DNA of 7,388 nt, from contig CAAEDZ010000383.1 in assembly GCA_900754775.1 (NCBI GenBank), positions 1-7,388 of the forward strand. Reading direction: 5' to 3'. Positions 4,878 to 7,388 of the stretch are shown here, one piece after another (position 1 is the first letter of the stretch; every line of letters starts with the position of its first letter). Under the pieces are notes generated by a model. It did no database searches and had not been told where the DNA came from. It was given only the letters and a program-made list of their open reading frames with translations. The DNA comes from Clostridia bacterium. Its GTDB lineage: Bacteria > Bacillota_A > Clostridia > Christensenellales > Aristaeellaceae. A program made the position numbers and the translations under genes.

Positions 4878-6401
4878 TTACGCGGCGCGCAGGAGCGCTT
4901 CGACTTCCTCGCCGCTCATGGCCTCCCGCTCCACCAGCGCGTCTGTGAGCAGCAGCAGGTCGTCCGCGCGCTCCAGCAGCAGGGCGCTGACGCGCTCGAA
5001 CAGCTCCGCGAGCTTTTGCCGGCAGAGCGCCTTGGATTCGTCACCCCCGCCGCAGGCGCGGCTGAGCGCCCGCAGGGAGACGGCGGGCTCGCCCGCCATG
5101 CCCAGATCCATCACCAGCGCTGCGGCAAGCTCCGCCGCGCGGGTCAGGTCGTTGGCGGCTCCGGCGGTCACGGCTTCCTCACCGCCCACCAGCAGTTCCG
5201 CTGCGCGTCCGGCCAGCAACACCTCGATCTGCCGCTCGATCTGCCGCTTTTCCAGCATCGTGCGCTCGGGCGGTATGGAGAGGTTGTAACCCGCCGCGCC
5301 GCCGCCCGCGGGCAGGATGCTCACGCGCCGCAGGCGGTTTTCCGGCGTCAGCGTCAGGGAGGCGAGCGCGTGTCCGGCCTCGTGTACGGCGATGACGCGC
5401 CTTTCCGCGCGCGTGGCCGTACTCTTGCGGTCGGCGCCGGCCACGGTTTTGTAAAACGCGCCGCGCACATCGTCCGGCTCGATGGCCTCCGCGCCGCGCC
5501 CGGCTGCGGCGATGGCGGCCTCGTTGAGCAGGTTTTCCAGAGAAGCCCCGGAAAAGCAGCTCGTGTCCCCCGCCAGCGCCTCAAGATCGACGGCGCGCGA
5601 AAGCGGTTTGTTGCGGCTGTGCAGGCGGAGGATGCTCAAGCGCTCCTCCCGACCCGGCAGCCCGACTTCTATCTGGCGGTCGAAGCGCCCGGGGCGCAGC
5701 AGCGCGGGGTCAAGGGTGTCCAGACGGTTGGTTGCCGCCAGCACGATGATACCCTCGGACGGCCGGAAGCCGGACATTTCGCTAAGGAGCGCGTTGAGGG
5801 TCTGGTCGCGCTCGTCGGAAGACTGCTCGTCGCGCTTTTTGGCCATGGCGTCGATCTCGTCGATGAAGATGACGCACTTGCCGGCCTTGCGCGCGTTTTT
5901 GAACAACTCACGCACGCGGCTCGCGCCCACGCCCACGTACATCTGCACAAAATCCGAGCCGGAAAGGGCGAAGAAGGGCACGCTCGCCTCGCCAGCCAGC
6001 GCCCGCGCCAGCAGCGTCTTGCCCGTGCCGGGCGGGCCGTAGAGCAGCACGCCGCGCGGCATGCGCGCACCGTAGCGGGCATATTTCTGCGGGTCCCTGA
6101 GGTAGTCTACCAGCCCTTCGAGGCTCTTTTTCGCCTCCTCGTTGGCTGCCACGTCGCCAAAGCCGCATTGGGGCGCGGCGCTCACGGCATCCATGCCGGC
6201 GACACGCCCCGCCGCCTCCGCGCGCAGCGCGCGGGGACGCAGCAGCGCCGAGGCGATGAACAGCGCCACCGCGGCAGCCAGACAGACGCGCGCCGCCGTG
6301 TCCATCGCCGCCGCGCCGCCGCCGGAGAGCAGCGAGAGCAAAAGCCCGGTGAGCATCAGCCACATTGAGCCGAGGGAGATGAGATTCCATGTTCTCTTCA
6401 A
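4878..6401 (-). CDS. ftsH: Shortened FtsH-like membrane AAA+ zinc metalloprotease
   Basis: A 507-residue ATP-dependent protease, against about 600-650 for standard FtsH. Two predicted membrane segments (about 7-26 and 36-54) are joined by only some 10 residues, so the usual extracytoplasmic domain is missing. The AAA+ module has Walker A GPPGTGKT (122-129), a pore loop FVQMYVGVG (151-159) with Tyr where FtsH has Phe, Walker B VIFIDEID (177-184), and LLRPGRFDRQ (234-243) with candidate arginine fingers R236 and R239. The M41 peptidase domain has HEAGH (340-344) and the third zinc ligand D418 in AGAANDL, so it should be active. The start is TTG at 6401 with AGAGGTGATC just upstream; the in-frame ATG at 6428 has no ribosome site and lies at or before the predicted RNA start. 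It lies 127 bp upstream of spoIIAA on the same strand with no clear terminator between them. It may be a sporulation-linked paralogue rather than the housekeeping FtsH; substrates are unknown. Confidence 0.92.
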   Translation of the reverse strand: MKRTWNLISLGSMWLMLTGLLLSLLSGGGAAAMDTAARVCLAAAVALFIASALLRPRALRAEAAGRVAGMDAVSAAPQCGFGDVAANEEAKKSLEGLVDYLRDPQKYARYGARMPRGVLLYGPPGTGKTLLARALAGEASVPFFALSGSDFVQMYVGVGASRVRELFKNARKAGKCVIFIDEIDAMAKKRDEQSSDERDQTLNALLSEMSGFRPSEGIIVLAATNRLDTLDPALLRPGRFDRQIEVGLPGREERLSILRLHSRNKPLSRAVDLEALAGDTSCFSGASLENLLNEAAIAAAGRGAEAIEPDDVRGAFYKTVAGADRKSTATRAERRVIAVHEAGHALASLTLTPENRLRRVSILPAGGGAAGYNLSIPPERTMLEKRQIERQIEVLLAGRAAELLVGGEEAVTAGAANDLTRAAELAAALVMDLGMAGEPAVSLRALSRACGGGDESKALCRQKLAELFERVSALLLERADDLLLLTDALVEREAMSGEEVEALLRAA

Positions 6402-6404
6402 GCA

Positions 6405-6414
6405 GATCACCTCT
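6405..6414 (-). promoter_or_regulatory. Extended ribosome binding site that fixes the TTG start of the ftsH-like gene
   Basis: Minus-strand AGAGGTGATC matches the extended Shine-Dalgarno sequence at nine of ten positions. AGAGG ends 8 bases before the TTG at 6401-6399. This outweighs the ATG at 6428. Confidence 0.8.
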
Positions 6415-6416
6415 GT

Positions 6417-6441
6417 CGTTGCAAGCATATATATTGTAACG
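6417..6441. repeat. Imperfect 25-bp palindrome over the -10 box and start site of the ftsH-like promoter
   Basis: CGTTGCAA (6417-6424) and TTGTAACG (6434-6441) form 8-bp arms with one mismatch around an AT-rich 9-bp centre. The arm centres are 17 bp apart. The element covers the minus-strand -10 hexamer and the expected RNA start, the usual place for a repressor operator. Confidence 0.45.
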
Positions 6442-6461
6442 CAGAAGGCGCGCGCCGTCCA
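6433..6461 (-). promoter_or_regulatory. Sigma-A-type promoter of the ftsH-like gene
   Basis: On the minus strand, TGGACG (6461-6456; 4 of 6) is separated by 17 bp from TACAAT (6438-6433; 5 of 6). Transcription would start near 6426, giving a leader of about 25 bases with the ribosome site. This makes the gene vegetatively expressed rather than tied to sigma-H. Confidence 0.65.
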
Positions 6462-6539
6462 CGAACAACTTCCGGCAGAGGAGGCTAAATCCCCCGCTCT
6501 TGGGAAATGCTAGAGCATAGCGAAAAGTTGTCGGGCTTT

Positions 6540-6544
6540 GGAGG
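6540..6544 (+). promoter_or_regulatory. Ribosome binding site GGAGG of the penicillin-binding protein gene
   Basis: GGAGG lies 8 bases before the ATG at 6553 and only 2 bases before an in-frame ATG at 6547. The spacing selects 6553. No convincing promoter for this gene was found in 6402-6540. Confidence 0.75.
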
Positions 6545-6552
6545 CGATGGCG

Positions 6553-7388
6553 ATGAAGAAAAAATGGGTGCGCTGGGCGCTTCTGGGCGTTGCGGCGGCG
6601 CTGCTGGCGGCATTGCTCCTTGCGCTCGCGCCGTGGAGCTGGGAAAAACTGGACATCGACAAGCTCACGCAGCTCAAACAGACGAGCATCCTCTACGACG
6701 CCGACGGAGAGCGCGTGGGCAGCCTCTACGGCAGCGAACACCGCGTCTACGTGACGCTGGACAGGATCCCCCTCCATGTGCAGCAGGCGTTCCTCGCCGC
6801 CGAGGACCAGCGCTTTTACGAACACCCCGGCGTAGACATCGTGCGCCTGTTCGGCGCGCTCTGGCACGACATACGCACCATGAGCCTGGAACAGGGCGCA
6901 TCGACCATCACCCAACAGCTCATCAAGCTCACCCATTTGAGCGGCGAAAAGACGCTCTCGCGCAAGGCGCAGGAGGCGGTGCTGGCGCTGCAGTTGGAGC
7001 GGCAGATGGACAAGGACGACATACTCGAGCGCTACCTCAACGTGGTCTACTTTGGCCGCGGCGCTTACGGCATCGAGGCCGCTGCCAACAGCTATTTCGG
7101 CAAAAGCGCCGGGGAACTGACGCTGGCGGAGGGCGCGCTATTGGCGGGCGTCATCAAGTCTCCCAGCAATTACGCGCCGCACCTGGAGCCGGAAAACGCC
7201 GTGGAGCGGCGCGATCTCATCCTGCAAACGATGGCGGACTGCGGCTATATCACGCAGGCGGTGGCGGACGAGGCGCAAACGGAAGCGCTTAAGTTGCACC
7301 TTTCCGAGGAGAGCGCGCGCTACGGATGGTATCTGGACGCGGCGGCCACCGAGGCGCAGGAGAAACTGGGCATCAGCCGCGACGAATT
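6553..7388 (+). CDS. Class A penicillin-binding protein, N-terminal part (GT51 glycosyltransferase), 3' end cut by window edge
   Basis: 278 complete codons are visible and the frame stays open to the edge. A short basic start (MKKKWVRW) and a hydrophobic stretch (9-26) form an uncleaved membrane anchor. The GT51 domain polymerises lipid II into glycan strands outside the membrane. Motif 1 is EDQRFYEHPG (84-93), with the catalytic glutamate E84. Motif 2 is GASTITQQL (115-123). RKAQEAVLALQLER (137-150) and KDDILERYLNVVYFGRGAYG (154-173) follow, with E159 the probable second catalytic glutamate, then LAGVIKSPSNYAP. The transpeptidase domain expected in a bifunctional PBP1A-type protein would lie beyond the window, so a monofunctional glycosyltransferase is not strictly excluded. 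It is divergent from the ftsH-like gene, 151 bp apart. Confidence 0.93.
   Translation, partial: MKKKWVRWALLGVAAALLAALLLALAPWSWEKLDIDKLTQLKQTSILYDADGERVGSLYGSEHRVYVTLDRIPLHVQQAFLAAEDQRFYEHPGVDIVRLFGALWHDIRTMSLEQGASTITQQLIKLTHLSGEKTLSRKAQEAVLALQLERQMDKDDILERYLNVVYFGRGAYGIEAAANSYFGKSAGELTLAEGALLAGVIKSPSNYAPHLEPENAVERRDLILQTMADCGYITQAVADEAQTEALKLHLSEESARYGWYLDAAATEAQEKLGISRDE

Noticed and set aside
4749..6368. A 539-codon open frame antisense to the ftsH-like gene
   Set aside because: It mirrors a gene with intact Walker, HEAGH and zinc-ligand motifs; its own translation resembles nothing.
6402..6428. ATG at 6428 as the start of the ftsH-like gene
   Set aside because: No ribosome site, and it coincides with the predicted RNA start; the TTG at 6401 has an excellent site.
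6477..6484. AGAGGAGG as the ribosome site of a small gene before the PBP gene
   Set aside because: The nearest start-like codons are a TTG at 6500 and an ATG at 6507, 15 or more bases away, so no start is suitably spaced.
6507..7292. A 261-codon open frame on the plus strand overlapping the PBP gene in another frame
   Set aside because: The overlapping frame encodes unmistakable GT51 motifs; this one gives Arg/Gly/Ala-rich sequence.
1..7388. tRNA, rRNA, CRISPR arrays or insertion sequences
   Set aside because: No spaced repeat arrays, transposase motifs or recognisable RNA gene sequences were seen; all stretches without genes are under 200 bases.

Overview
The window is GC-rich DNA from an endospore-forming Firmicute, most likely a GC-rich member of the Clostridia. 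The evidence is an intact spoIIAA-spoIIAB-sigF cluster (the forespore sigma-F switch), a sigma-H-type promoter in front of it, strong GGAGG-type ribosome sites, and sigma-A promoters close to consensus. Three of the seven genes use TTG starts. The genus cannot be named from this sequence alone.

Layout: (1) 1-1737, minus: most of a B12-binding-type radical SAM protein, cut by the left edge. (2) 1738-1925: a divergent control region with one good sigma-A promoter per direction. (3) 1926-3245, plus: a LysA-family diaminopimelate decarboxylase. (4) 3249-4750, minus: spoIIAA, spoIIAB and sigF as a tight operon, with sigF ending 3 bp from the end of lysA. (5) 4751-4877: the spoIIA control region. 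(6) 4878-6401, minus: a shortened FtsH-like membrane AAA+ metalloprotease. (7) 6402-6552: a divergent control region. (8) 6553-7388, plus: the start of a class A penicillin-binding protein (GT51 glycosyltransferase domain), cut by the right edge.

How the parts fit: SpoIIAB holds sigma-F inactive and phosphorylates SpoIIAA; unphosphorylated SpoIIAA releases sigma-F in the forespore. The FtsH-like gene lies directly upstream on the same strand with no recognisable terminator before spoIIAA. Peptidoglycan-related genes flank the switch: a LysA-type enzyme (lysine, and draw on diaminopimelate) and a class A PBP.

The most interesting signal is a 20-position inverted repeat at 4743-4762 / 4780-4799. 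Read as minus-strand RNA it has 18 Watson-Crick pairs, one G-U and one mismatch. It buries the start codon and part of the ribosome site of spoIIAA. Its 5' arm lies upstream of the start site expected from the sigma-H promoter. Transcripts reading through from the ftsH-like gene would therefore fold and be poorly translated, while sigma-H transcripts would lack the 5' arm and be open. This is a proposed RNA lock keeping the sigma-F switch silent until sporulation starts.
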